Source: Bacteroidota bacterium (lineage in GTDB: Bacteria > Bacteroidota > Bacteroidia > Chitinophagales > Chitinophagaceae). From it: DNA of 64,000 bases. Of this stretch, positions 33,181-40,828 are shown one piece after another. Both the position numbers and the translations under genes were made by a program. Under the pieces are notes generated by a model. The model was given only the letters and a program-made list of their open reading frames with translations, did no database searches and was not told the origin of the DNA. The stretch spans positions 434,001 to 498,000 of the forward strand of contig JAFDXY010000009.1 of assembly GCA_018267725.1 (NCBI GenBank), read 5' to 3'. Positions within the stretch are counted from its first letter, which is position 1. Every line of letters begins with the position of its first letter.

Positions 33181-34338
33181 TTAAACTGTTACCATTTCTG
33201 TTTTTAATTCTGCAATGGCTTCTTGCAATACTTCTAAAAATTCATCTACTTGTTTTCTGCTAATGGCTAATGATGGTAATAAACGAATTACATTGGGTTT
33301 TGCTTCTCCAGTAAATACATTAAAACTTTGTAATAGTTTTTTCTTCAAATCTTTTATTTCTTCAGGCACATCAAAACCAATCATTAAACCTTTGCCACGA
33401 ACATTTTTTATTGCATCAATATTTTTTAATTTATTCATTAAATACATACCGCGTTGCTTTGCCATTTCAATTAAATTTTCTTGTTCAATAACTTCTAAAA
33501 CAGCCAGTGCCGCAGCACATGCCAAATGGTTGCCACCAAAGGTTGTACCCAACATACCATGCTTGGGTTTAATATGTGGTGCAATTAAAATACCACCAAT
33601 AGGAAAGCCGTTGCCCATGCCTTTTGCCATTGTATAAATATCGGCATTTACTTCTGCATAATCATGCGAGAAAAATTTTCCGCTTCTGCCATAACCACAT
33701 TGTACACTATCTGCAACATAAACAGCATTATATTCATTACATAAATTTCTTATTAATTTTAAAAATGATATAGATGCAATGTTAATACCGCCCACGCCTT
33801 GTATGCCTTCAACAATTACTGCTGCAATTTTATTTCCATTTTCATTAAAACATTGTTGCAATGCTTTTTCGTCGTTAAACGGAAGAAAAATAATATTATC
33901 TGTTTCATTTACCGGAGCAACAATATTTTTATTATCGGTTGCTGCAACAGCTAATGATGTTCTGCCATGAAATGATTTTGAAAATGCAATTATTTTTTTT
34001 CTGTTGGTATGAAATGATGCAAGCTTTAATGCGTTTTCATTTGCTTCTGCACCACTGTTACAAAGAAATAATTGATAATCTTCTTTACCACTAATCTTTC
34101 CTAATTTTTCTGCTAATTGTTGTTGAATAGGTATTACAACAGAGTTTGAATAGAATGCAATTTTTTCTAATTGTTCTTCAATTTTTTTTACCCAATGCGG
34201 ATGTGTATGTCCAATACTAATTACTGCATGGCCACCATACATATCTAAATATTGCACACCATTTTCGTCCCAAACATAAGAGCCGAGAGCTTTTGTAATG
34301 GTAATGTTGTTTAAAGGGTAAACATCAAAAAGAATCAT
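33181..34338 (-). CDS. argD: Acylornithine aminotransferase (ArgD-type)
   Basis: 385 residues, class III PLP aminotransferase. LFLCNSGAEANENALKLA binds the phosphate, AFSKSFHGRTSLAVAATDN is a substrate segment, VYVADSVQCGYGRSGKFF holds the cofactor Asp, and IYTMAKGMGNGFPIGG the Schiff-base Lys. MLGTTFGGNHLACAAALAVL completes the active site. It transaminates N-acylglutamate semialdehyde to N-acylornithine. Length and motifs are normal. It follows argC across a dispersed intergenic repeat. Confidence 0.93.
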   Translation of the reverse strand: MILFDVYPLNNITITKALGSYVWDENGVQYLDMYGGHAVISIGHTHPHWVKKIEEQLEKIAFYSNSVVIPIQQQLAEKLGKISGKEDYQLFLCNSGAEANENALKLASFHTNRKKIIAFSKSFHGRTSLAVAATDNKNIVAPVNETDNIIFLPFNDEKALQQCFNENGNKIAAVIVEGIQGVGGINIASISFLKLIRNLCNEYNAVYVADSVQCGYGRSGKFFSHDYAEVNADIYTMAKGMGNGFPIGGILIAPHIKPKHGMLGTTFGGNHLACAAALAVLEVIEQENLIEMAKQRGMYLMNKLKNIDAIKNVRGKGLMIGFDVPEEIKDLKKKLLQSFNVFTGEAKPNVIRLLPSLAISRKQVDEFLEVLQEAIAELKTEMVTV

Positions 34339-34352
34339 AAGTATAAGTTTGT

Positions 34353-34416
34353 TATCATTCTGAGCAAAGCGAAGAATCTTTTAAATTATAGATGTCTCAC
34401 TTCGTTCGACATGACG
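34353..34416. repeat. Dispersed palindromic repeat between argC and argD
   Basis: Left TCATTCTGAGC...AAGAATCT, right AGATGTCTCACTTCGTTCGA then CATGACG. The ends are complementary in part. The element ends exactly at the argC stop codon (TTA at 34417-34419 on the plus strand), inside the operon. Confidence 0.8.
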
Positions 34417-35412
34417 TTAAAAATAATTTGCTTTAAGTTTTAAACCTTCATCTTCATCCAATCCAAACATTAAATTCATATTCTGCAAAGCCTGTCCCGA
34501 TGCACCTTTTAAAAGATTATCGGTTGCCGAATGAACAATAATTTTGTTTTCTTGTTTCTCAATATGAATTAAACATTTGTTGGTATTTACTACTTGCTTT
34601 AAATCTATCATTGTATTACTTACATGCGTAAATTTTGCATCTTTATAAAAGCTATTGTATAATTCTTTTACTTCTTCTAACGATAAAGAGGAATCAATTA
34701 CAGATGAAACATAAATACCTCTTGTAAAATCTCCTCGCCAAGGAACAAAATGTACGCCTCCATTTGAAGTTGGAAAATTATTTTGAAGCTGAAGTAATGA
34801 TTGATGTATTTCTTTTATATGTTGATGATTTAATGTTTTGTATGCAGAAATATTATTAGCACGCCAACTAAAATGCGATGTGGCATTTAAACTTTGCCCC
34901 GCACCCGTACTGCCTGTAATGCCCGTTGTATATACATCTCCAAGAATTCCTGCTTTTGCCAATGGCAATAAACCTAATTGAATACATGTTGCAAAACAAC
35001 CCGGATTAGCAATATTGTTTGCAGATTTAATTTGTGTTTTATTTAATTCAGGAAGGCCGTAAACAAACTGTCGACCGTCGACCGTCGACTGTGGGCTAAG
35101 TCTAAAATCTTGCGATAAATCAATAATTTTTATTTTTTCATTAATTGTATTTGCTTCTAAAAATTTGCGAGCATCTCCATGCCCAACACATAAAAACAAA
35201 ACAGCCTCATCCCAACCTTCTCCAAAGGAGAAGGAGTCTGAAAATTTTAAATCTGTTTCACCAATTAAATCTTTATGTACTTCATAAACAAATTTGTTTG
35301 CATTACTATTACTGTTTATAAAAGTAATTTTTACATACGGATGATTAATTAATAAACGAATTAATTCTCCGCCGGTATAACCTGCTCCACCTATAATGCC
35401 TGCTTTAATCAT
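34417..35412 (-). CDS. argC: N-acyl-gamma-glutamyl-phosphate reductase
   Basis: 331 residues. The NADP loop GIIGGAGYTGGELIRLL is at residues 5-21. IANPGCFATCIQLGLLPLA contains the catalytic Cys, and GITGSTGAGQSLNATSHFSWRANN and HRH-like HQHIKEIHQSL follow. It reduces N-acyl-glutamyl phosphate to the semialdehyde. Two stretches look inserted: residues 59-70 (DSFSFGEGWDEA), encoded by a hairpin repeat, and residues 107-115 (PQSTVDGRQ), encoded by a GTCGACC heptamer array in front of FVYGLPEL. The reading frame is intact across both. Confidence 0.93.
   Translation of the reverse strand: MIKAGIIGGAGYTGGELIRLLINHPYVKITFINSNSNANKFVYEVHKDLIGETDLKFSDSFSFGEGWDEAVLFLCVGHGDARKFLEANTINEKIKIIDLSQDFRLSPQSTVDGRQFVYGLPELNKTQIKSANNIANPGCFATCIQLGLLPLAKAGILGDVYTTGITGSTGAGQSLNATSHFSWRANNISAYKTLNHQHIKEIHQSLLQLQNNFPTSNGGVHFVPWRGDFTRGIYVSSVIDSSLSLEEVKELYNSFYKDAKFTHVSNTMIDLKQVVNTNKCLIHIEKQENKIIVHSATDNLLKGASGQALQNMNLMFGLDEDEGLKLKANYF
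35070..35089 (-). repeat. Heptamer array (GTCGACC) inside argC
   Basis: Three GTCGAC hexamers at 35070, 35077 and 35084, exactly 7 bases apart. The array is unusually GC-rich for this window. In the coding direction it gives STVDGR, part of the frame-independent peptide cycle GRRSTVD. Confidence 0.85.
35202..35240 (-). repeat. Hairpin-forming dispersed repeat inside argC
   Basis: CCTTCTCC (35216-35223), loop AAA, GGAGAAGG (35227-35234), preceded by CCTCATCCCAA. I recall this motif as a common intergenic repeat in Bacteroidota. Here it is inside the coding sequence and read as FSFGEGWDEA. Confidence 0.75.
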
Positions 35413-35432
35413 AATGTTATACGTTTTAATAA

Positions 35433-36626
35433 TTATTCGTTACTCTCTTTCACTTTAGTATAAATTACTGTTTGGTTTCCGAATATTTTACTAAAGCCTC
35501 TTACATCTTCTCCTGTAAATCCGGTATTCATTTCACCATATTTTCCAAACTTGCTACTCATTAAATCATATTTACTTTCAATACCAATTATTTGAAAATG
35601 ATAGGGCTTCAACAACACAAAAGCATCGCCAGTAACTTGTTGCTGAGAGTTTTCTAAATAGGCTTCAATATCTCTCATTACAGGATCTAAAATTTGCCCC
35701 TCATGCAACCAATTGCCATAAAACTGAGCCAATGTATCTTTCCAATTTAATTGCCATTTAGTTAATATATGTTTTTCTAATGCATGGTGTGCTTTTAAAA
35801 TAACCATAGGAGCTGCGGCTTCAAAACCCACACGGCCTTTAATGCCAATAATGGTATCGCCCACATGAATGTCTCTTCCAATGCCATAAGGACCTGCCAA
35901 TGTTTGTAAATATTGAATTGCTTCTGTTGGATGATTAAAAATTTTATCATCAACTTCAAACAATTCTCCTTTAATAAAATGTAATTTCACTTCTCTGCTT
36001 CCAGATTCGGTAACTTGTGTTGGCCAAGCTTCTTCTGGCAATAAACCTTTGCTGTTTAATGTTTCTTTGCCACCAACACTTGTTCCCCATAAGCCTTTGT
36101 TTATTGAATAAACAGCTTTGTCAAAATTCATTTCAACACCTTTACTTTTTAAATAAGTAATCTCTTCCTCTCGGCTTAATTTTAAATCACGTATTGGTGT
36201 AATAATTTCAACTCCGGGAATCATGATATTAAAAATCATATCAAAACGTACTTGATCATTTCCTGCTCCTGTGCTTCCGTGTGCAACTGCATCGGCATTT
36301 AATTTTTTTGCATGCTCGGCAATATGCAATGCTTGCGATAATCTTTCGGCACTTACACTTAAAGGATAGGTGTTGTTTTTTAAAACGTTTCCAAAAATTA
36401 AATACTTAATAATTTTATCGTAATAACCTTTAACTGCATTTACAGTTGTATGTGTTTTTACACCTAATGTATAAGCATGTGTTTCAATTTTTTGTAATTC
36501 ATCATTGTTAAAACCTCCGGTGTTTACAATAATGCTATGCACTTCATAACCTTTTTCTTCAAAATGTTTTACGCAGAATGTGGTATCTAAACCGCCGCTA
36601 AAACCTAATACAACTTTCTTGCTCAT
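35433..36626 (-). CDS. argG: Argininosuccinate synthase
   Basis: 397 residues. The ATP pyrophosphatase loop VVLGFSGGLDTTFCVKHFEEKG is near residues 5-26. VAHGSTGAGNDQVRFD is the citrulline/aspartate-binding segment, ITPIRDLKLSREEEITYLKSKG and SINKGLWGTSVGGKE further ArgG markers. It joins citrulline and aspartate using ATP. The sequence is full length and undisturbed. It lies 26 bases after the GNAT gene and 20 before argC. Confidence 0.95.
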   Translation of the reverse strand: MSKKVVLGFSGGLDTTFCVKHFEEKGYEVHSIIVNTGGFNNDELQKIETHAYTLGVKTHTTVNAVKGYYDKIIKYLIFGNVLKNNTYPLSVSAERLSQALHIAEHAKKLNADAVAHGSTGAGNDQVRFDMIFNIMIPGVEIITPIRDLKLSREEEITYLKSKGVEMNFDKAVYSINKGLWGTSVGGKETLNSKGLLPEEAWPTQVTESGSREVKLHFIKGELFEVDDKIFNHPTEAIQYLQTLAGPYGIGRDIHVGDTIIGIKGRVGFEAAAPMVILKAHHALEKHILTKWQLNWKDTLAQFYGNWLHEGQILDPVMRDIEAYLENSQQQVTGDAFVLLKPYHFQIIGIESKYDLMSSKFGKYGEMNTGFTGEDVRGFSKIFGNQTVIYTKVKESNE

Positions 36627-36652
36627 TGTTTGTTGTTTTATTAAATATTTTT

Positions 36653-37339
36653 TTAATGAAAGAAGATAGAAAAGAGAACACTTAATTTTCCGTTACCGTT
36701 TTTATTTTTTCGAAATAATTGTTTTATGCGTAATAACCGTTCGTATAACTTAGATTTTTTTTCAAAATTTTCTGTTGTTTCTTTTGAAGTGTAATGGTCT
36801 GCAGGATCAAAAAGCATTGCAGTGCACATGCAATTCTTTCTGTCTTTACTCATTAAAATATCGTAATTAATACAACTTTTGCAGCCTGCCCAAAAATCTT
36901 CATCATCAGTTAATTCACTGTAGGTAACGGGCTCGTAACCTAACTCGCTATTAATTTTCATTACAGCCAAGCCTGTTGTTAAACCAAAAATTTTTGCAGT
37001 TGGATATTTCTCTCTCGATAAATCAAATATTCTTTTTTTAATTTGTTTGGCTACGCCGCTTTTTCTGTATTCGGGAGATACTATTAAACCACTATTGGCT
37101 ACAAATTTTCCGTGGCTCCATTCTTCAATATAACAAAAGCCAACCCACTCTGCATTATTTGTTAAGGCAATAACTGCTTTGCCTTCTAACATTTTTTTTG
37201 CAACATAATCTGGTGAGCGTTTGGCAATACCCGTGCCCCTTGCTTTGGCACTGGCTTCCATTTCATCTGTTATTTGCTGGGCATAATGTGTATCGGCAAT
37301 ATTGGCTACACGTATAATAATTTTTTGTTGATTGTTCAC
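36653..37339 (-). CDS. GNAT N-acyltransferase, probable first enzyme of arginine synthesis
   Basis: 228 residues with a GTG start at 37339; the frame above reaches a stop without an ATG. The GNAT fold shows in GLIVSPEYRKSGVAKQIKKRIFDL (acyl-CoA loop) and AVMKINSELGYEPVTYSEL. A Cys-rich part, CKSCINYDILMSKDRKNCMC, follows. As first gene of an operon that lacks argA and argJ, it is probably the glutamate acetyl- or succinyltransferase; this is inference from position. The last residues (220-228, SVLFSIFFH) are encoded by a heptamer array and look like an added tail. Confidence 0.85.
   Translation of the reverse strand: MNNQQKIIIRVANIADTHYAQQITDEMEASAKARGTGIAKRSPDYVAKKMLEGKAVIALTNNAEWVGFCYIEEWSHGKFVANSGLIVSPEYRKSGVAKQIKKRIFDLSREKYPTAKIFGLTTGLAVMKINSELGYEPVTYSELTDDEDFWAGCKSCINYDILMSKDRKNCMCTAMLFDPADHYTSKETTENFEKKSKLYERLLRIKQLFRKNKNGNGKLSVLFSIFFH
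36658..36678 (-). repeat. Heptamer array at the 3' end of the arginine-operon GNAT gene
   Basis: Plus-strand units GAAAGAA, GATAGAA, AAGAGAA; coding-strand TTCTCTT, TTCTATC, TTCTTTC. The middle unit equals the core unit of the signal-peptide arrays at 22209, 23899 and 25422. Confidence 0.65.
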
Positions 37340-37381
37340 TGCTGTTGCAACTTTGAGAAATTTTAAAATCTGTTAATGATA

Positions 37382-37401
37382 ATCAATCTAAATAGATTGA
37401 T
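37382..37401. promoter_or_regulatory. Palindrome, candidate operator of the arginine operon
   Basis: ATCAATCTA, AA, TAGATTGAT: 9-base perfect arms around two bases, 43-62 bases upstream of the GTG start of the GNAT gene. The position and symmetry fit a repressor or activator site. Which protein would bind is not known. Confidence 0.5.
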
Positions 37402-37652
37402 GAAGCGACACTATTGGCTTACAAAAGTGTATTAGATTCGTGGTCGTCGCAATAAAAAAAGAAAACAATTGTTACCCACTGTGCATAAAACACTTGCTTG
37501 TGTAGTATGTAAATTAATAATGTTATGGGTGTTATACTTTTTCAACTTCAGTTTAAAATAAAGGTGAACACAATATTTTTTTTGAGGGCGTAAAATTATA
37601 ATAGTTTATGCTTATATGCTTATTTTTTTTGTAAAACTTTAATTAAGTGCAT

Positions 37653-37686
37653 TAATTAAAAAGCCGTTCTGCATTGCAAAACGGCT
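37653..37686 (-). terminator. Rho-independent terminator of the 37720 outer-membrane gene
   Basis: AGCCGTT (37662-37668) and AACGGCT (37680-37686) form the stem. On the minus strand it is followed by TTTTTAATTAA. It separates the outer-membrane protein gene from the arginine operon. Confidence 0.85.
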
Positions 37687-37719
37687 GTATTGTATAATTT
37701 AAATAGTGTAAATGTTTTT

Positions 37720-40560
37720 TTAATTTCCTCTTCTTCCTCCACCAAAACCGCCACCACCAAAGTTTCCGCCGCCCATGCCGCCGCCAAAAAAGCCCGGCAT
37801 GTGTCTTTGACCTTGTTGACCTTGAGCAAAGTTTCTTAAATTAAACGTAAAGGTTAGCATTACATAACGTGTTAATACGTTTGAGCGTGTATCTGTTACA
37901 TAGTTTGATGTAACAGTACGTGAAACGCTTTGGTTTTGGTTTAACAAATCAAAACAACTAAGGCGTAATTCTCCTGCTTTGTTTTTTAAGAATTGTTTAG
38001 CAATAGATGGAGAAAGCAAAGGCACACTTGCATTATAACCATTAGCACCGTTATCGTAATAAGTGTAATCTAAATTAAATGCTACTATCCAACCACTTTT
38101 GGTATAATAAGTTGCATCGGTAGAAAGGCCGTAAGAAAAATAATTAAGATTGGTGTTTGGGTTTGCATCGTTTCTGGCAATGGTATAATTTATTTTACCG
38201 CTAAAATTCATATCAAAATTATCTTTCAAATTGGTAGTCCATTTAATTGTTTCGCCCAAATTAGTGTTGCGTGTATAGTTATGAGTAAAATTATTGATTG
38301 CTGCATTAGCAGAATCCGCTATTAAATTTTGAGCTTGTGTGTAACCAATATTTGTTTGAAAATTTAAATTTGATTTTGGTTTTTTTAGTGGAATGCCATA
38401 CAAAAAGAAACCATTAACATTATACGTGCCATTTAAGTTGGTATAAGTAGTTGTTCTACCTCCGTTAGATTTTAAAATTACTTGATTTTGAATATCGTTT
38501 GTAATCATAGAAGCATTTAATGATGCCATTAACACTCTTTGCGTTAGCGGATCAAATGAATTAAACAATGCTCTTATTGAATGTGTAAACTGAGGTTTTA
38601 AATTAGGGTTACCAATTTGAAAATTAATAGAATCTGAAGTTGTTGCAATAGGTTGTAACTGTGCTACACTTGGCTGCCCCGTGCTTCCGTTATAAAAAAT
38701 TCTTAATGCTTTAGACCTACTGAAATTGTACACAAAATTTGCATTAGGCGTAAAGTTTACATAGTTGTGTGCAACTGTAATATTTTTTGTTATGTTATCG
38801 CTTCTATAATCGGTAAATCTTATTCCTGTACCAATATTAAAATTATATTTCTGTTGTTGCATTCTATAACTTAATGTAAGGTTATTTGAGGTAGAATTAA
38901 AGTTATAAGAGTTGCTGTATAAGCTATCAAATCTAGTATAACCATGTGTTGAATTATCAAACCTATATGTATTGTTTACAGATTTATTTTCATTATATGA
39001 AAAATTATATCTGAATTCTAATATTTGGTTTTTACCTATTGGTTCTGTATAAGAAAGCGTAGGGCTAAATGTGTAAGAACGAGAGGTATCGGTATAATAC
39101 TGATTAATAGTATCTGTTTTTACAAAAGGTTTATAAAAAGAATTGATAGAATAGTTATTGCCATAGCCTTGGTTTAAACTATTAGAAAAATTTAAATCAA
39201 GAGAAATAGTTCTGTATTTTTTTGCGAATTTGTGTCTTAATTGAAGGTTAGCTCCGTTTATATTATATCCGCTATTTATACTTGAACTGTTTCTGGTAGA
39301 AGTATATATTGGAACGCCAAAACCATTGCTTACTGTACTTGTAGAAGAGTTTCCGCTTGGTGTACTATTTTGAATAGTAATATTGGGGCGAAATACTAAT
39401 GAATTATTTCCTGCACTATCTAATTTAGATTCAATATTTAAATTAATTCTGTGATTGTTTACGGCACCTAAAGAATAAGAGCCGCTATTGCTAATGTTTG
39501 ATGAATCTGTATTAGGAAAAAAAGTTTGTTGCAAACTATTGGTTGATGTAACAGTTCTTTGATTGTTGTAGAAATAACTTCCACTAACATCTGTATTTTT
39601 TCCCCAATTATCTCTATAATTTAAACCGCCTGCCCAAGTTGTTGTAATTCCCGGGTTGTTTGAACCGCCACCACCGCCGCCGCCAAAACCACCACGGCCA
39701 CCACCAATATTTTGCGAATTAAAATTTTGTGCATTTATATTATTGCCTTCTCCTATTATTGAAATTTGTTGGTTACCATTAAATCTATGAAGGTTCATAT
39801 TGCCATTATAAGTTTCTGCAGAACCTGCACCTACAACGGCTTTACCAAAATAGCCTGTACTTTTATCTTTTTTAGTAGTAATGTTAAGTGTTTTAACTCT
39901 GTTACCATCATCAAACCCTGTGAATTTAGATTGATCACTTAAATCATCAAATACCTGAATTTTATCAATCATATCAGGAGGTAAATTTCTTGTTGCAGTT
40001 CGGGGGTCATCACCAAAAAATCTTTTTCCGTTTACTAATACACGAGATACTGTTTCGCCTTGTGCTTTAATAGTTCCGCTTTTATCTACTTCCATTCCGG
40101 GCAGCTTATTAATTAAATCTTCTGCAACAGCATTTGGTTTTGTTTTAAAACTGCTGGCATTAAATTCAACTGTATCGCCTTTCATTCTTACCGGAGATTC
40201 TTTTACAACAACTGTAGGTAAATCATCTGCTTTAGTTTTCATATACACATTACCTAAATTAATAATATTATTTGCTGCAGATAATGTTATTGTTTTAAAA
40301 TAAGGAGCATAACCTTGAAAAGAAACACGTAATAAATAAGTTTTAAAAACAATTCCACGCATTTCAAAACTGCCATCTTCTTTTGCTAATGTGTATTGTT
40401 CTAAAGTTGAATCTTTAGGGCTTAATATTACAATTGAAGCATCTTTTAATGATTGTTTGCTACTTGTATCTACCAGCTTTCCTTTAAGTGTGCCACTGTT
40501 TTGTGCAAACAATGCATTTGCAGAAATTAAGAGTACAATTGGTAATAAAATTTTTTTCAT
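37720..40560 (-). CDS. Outer-membrane beta-barrel protein (TonB-receptor-like) with glycine-rich tail
   Basis: 946 residues. The signal peptide ends NALFAQ. A carboxypeptidase-regulatory domain (SGTLKGKLVDTSSKQSLKDASI) is followed by a plug-like part with NKLPGMEVDKSGTIKAQGE and VLVNGKRFFGDDPRTATRNLPPDMIDKIQVFDD. A long barrel of the Bacteroidota outer-membrane beta-barrel family (OMP_b-brl_3-like) follows. Two Gly-rich stretches stand out: about residues 285-300 (GGGRGGFGGGGGGG) and the final 25 residues (FFGGGMGGGNFGGGGFGGG). Such proteins are common in Chitinophagaceae; their ligand is usually unknown. No SusD partner is present. -7 box TATTTTTG on the minus strand at 40585-40592. Confidence 0.88.
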   Translation of the reverse strand: MKKILLPIVLLISANALFAQNSGTLKGKLVDTSSKQSLKDASIVILSPKDSTLEQYTLAKEDGSFEMRGIVFKTYLLRVSFQGYAPYFKTITLSAANNIINLGNVYMKTKADDLPTVVVKESPVRMKGDTVEFNASSFKTKPNAVAEDLINKLPGMEVDKSGTIKAQGETVSRVLVNGKRFFGDDPRTATRNLPPDMIDKIQVFDDLSDQSKFTGFDDGNRVKTLNITTKKDKSTGYFGKAVVGAGSAETYNGNMNLHRFNGNQQISIIGEGNNINAQNFNSQNIGGGRGGFGGGGGGGSNNPGITTTWAGGLNYRDNWGKNTDVSGSYFYNNQRTVTSTNSLQQTFFPNTDSSNISNSGSYSLGAVNNHRINLNIESKLDSAGNNSLVFRPNITIQNSTPSGNSSTSTVSNGFGVPIYTSTRNSSSINSGYNINGANLQLRHKFAKKYRTISLDLNFSNSLNQGYGNNYSINSFYKPFVKTDTINQYYTDTSRSYTFSPTLSYTEPIGKNQILEFRYNFSYNENKSVNNTYRFDNSTHGYTRFDSLYSNSYNFNSTSNNLTLSYRMQQQKYNFNIGTGIRFTDYRSDNITKNITVAHNYVNFTPNANFVYNFSRSKALRIFYNGSTGQPSVAQLQPIATTSDSINFQIGNPNLKPQFTHSIRALFNSFDPLTQRVLMASLNASMITNDIQNQVILKSNGGRTTTYTNLNGTYNVNGFFLYGIPLKKPKSNLNFQTNIGYTQAQNLIADSANAAINNFTHNYTRNTNLGETIKWTTNLKDNFDMNFSGKINYTIARNDANPNTNLNYFSYGLSTDATYYTKSGWIVAFNLDYTYYDNGANGYNASVPLLSPSIAKQFLKNKAGELRLSCFDLLNQNQSVSRTVTSNYVTDTRSNVLTRYVMLTFTFNLRNFAQGQQGQRHMPGFFGGGMGGGNFGGGGFGGGRRGN

Positions 40561-40584
40561 GCGAAATAGTTTTTATATCGGGTT

Positions 40585-40592
40585 CAAAAATA
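40585..40592 (-). promoter_or_regulatory. Candidate -7 box for the 37720 gene
   Basis: The minus strand reads TATTTTTG, 24 bases upstream of the start codon. The rest of the 268-base gap up to mutY is AT-rich and shows nothing else I can name. Confidence 0.45.
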
Positions 40593-40828
40593 AAAAAGAG
40601 ATTTACAACATATTTTTATTTGTATGGGCGGCAAGCTACATTGATATATTATTGTAATAAATGAAAATCGGTAATACATGTACTGCAATAGGTAAGGTTT
40701 TAAGAAATAACTATTAGCCGATACATTCATTATTTTCCCCGACAAGAATATTTTTATACCACAAAAAATATAGTTTTCAAATATCTATAAAAAAAATACT
40801 TTATGCTGAAGAGATGTAGAATGTTTTG

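Larger units (their letters stand above)
37340..37719. other. 380-base gap upstream of the arginine operon
   Basis: This holds the operon's control region and, at its right end, the terminator of the 37720 gene. No tRNA, riboswitch fold or arginine-rich leader peptide is visible on the minus strand. A perfect-arm palindrome (37382-37401) and a TTAATTAA pair (37639-37659) are the only structured parts, apart from the terminator. Confidence 0.6.

Noticed and set aside
37400-37436. 11-codon ORF (MKRHYWLTKVY) in the arginine control region
   Set aside because: It points away from the operon and is not arginine-rich, so it is not a leader peptide.
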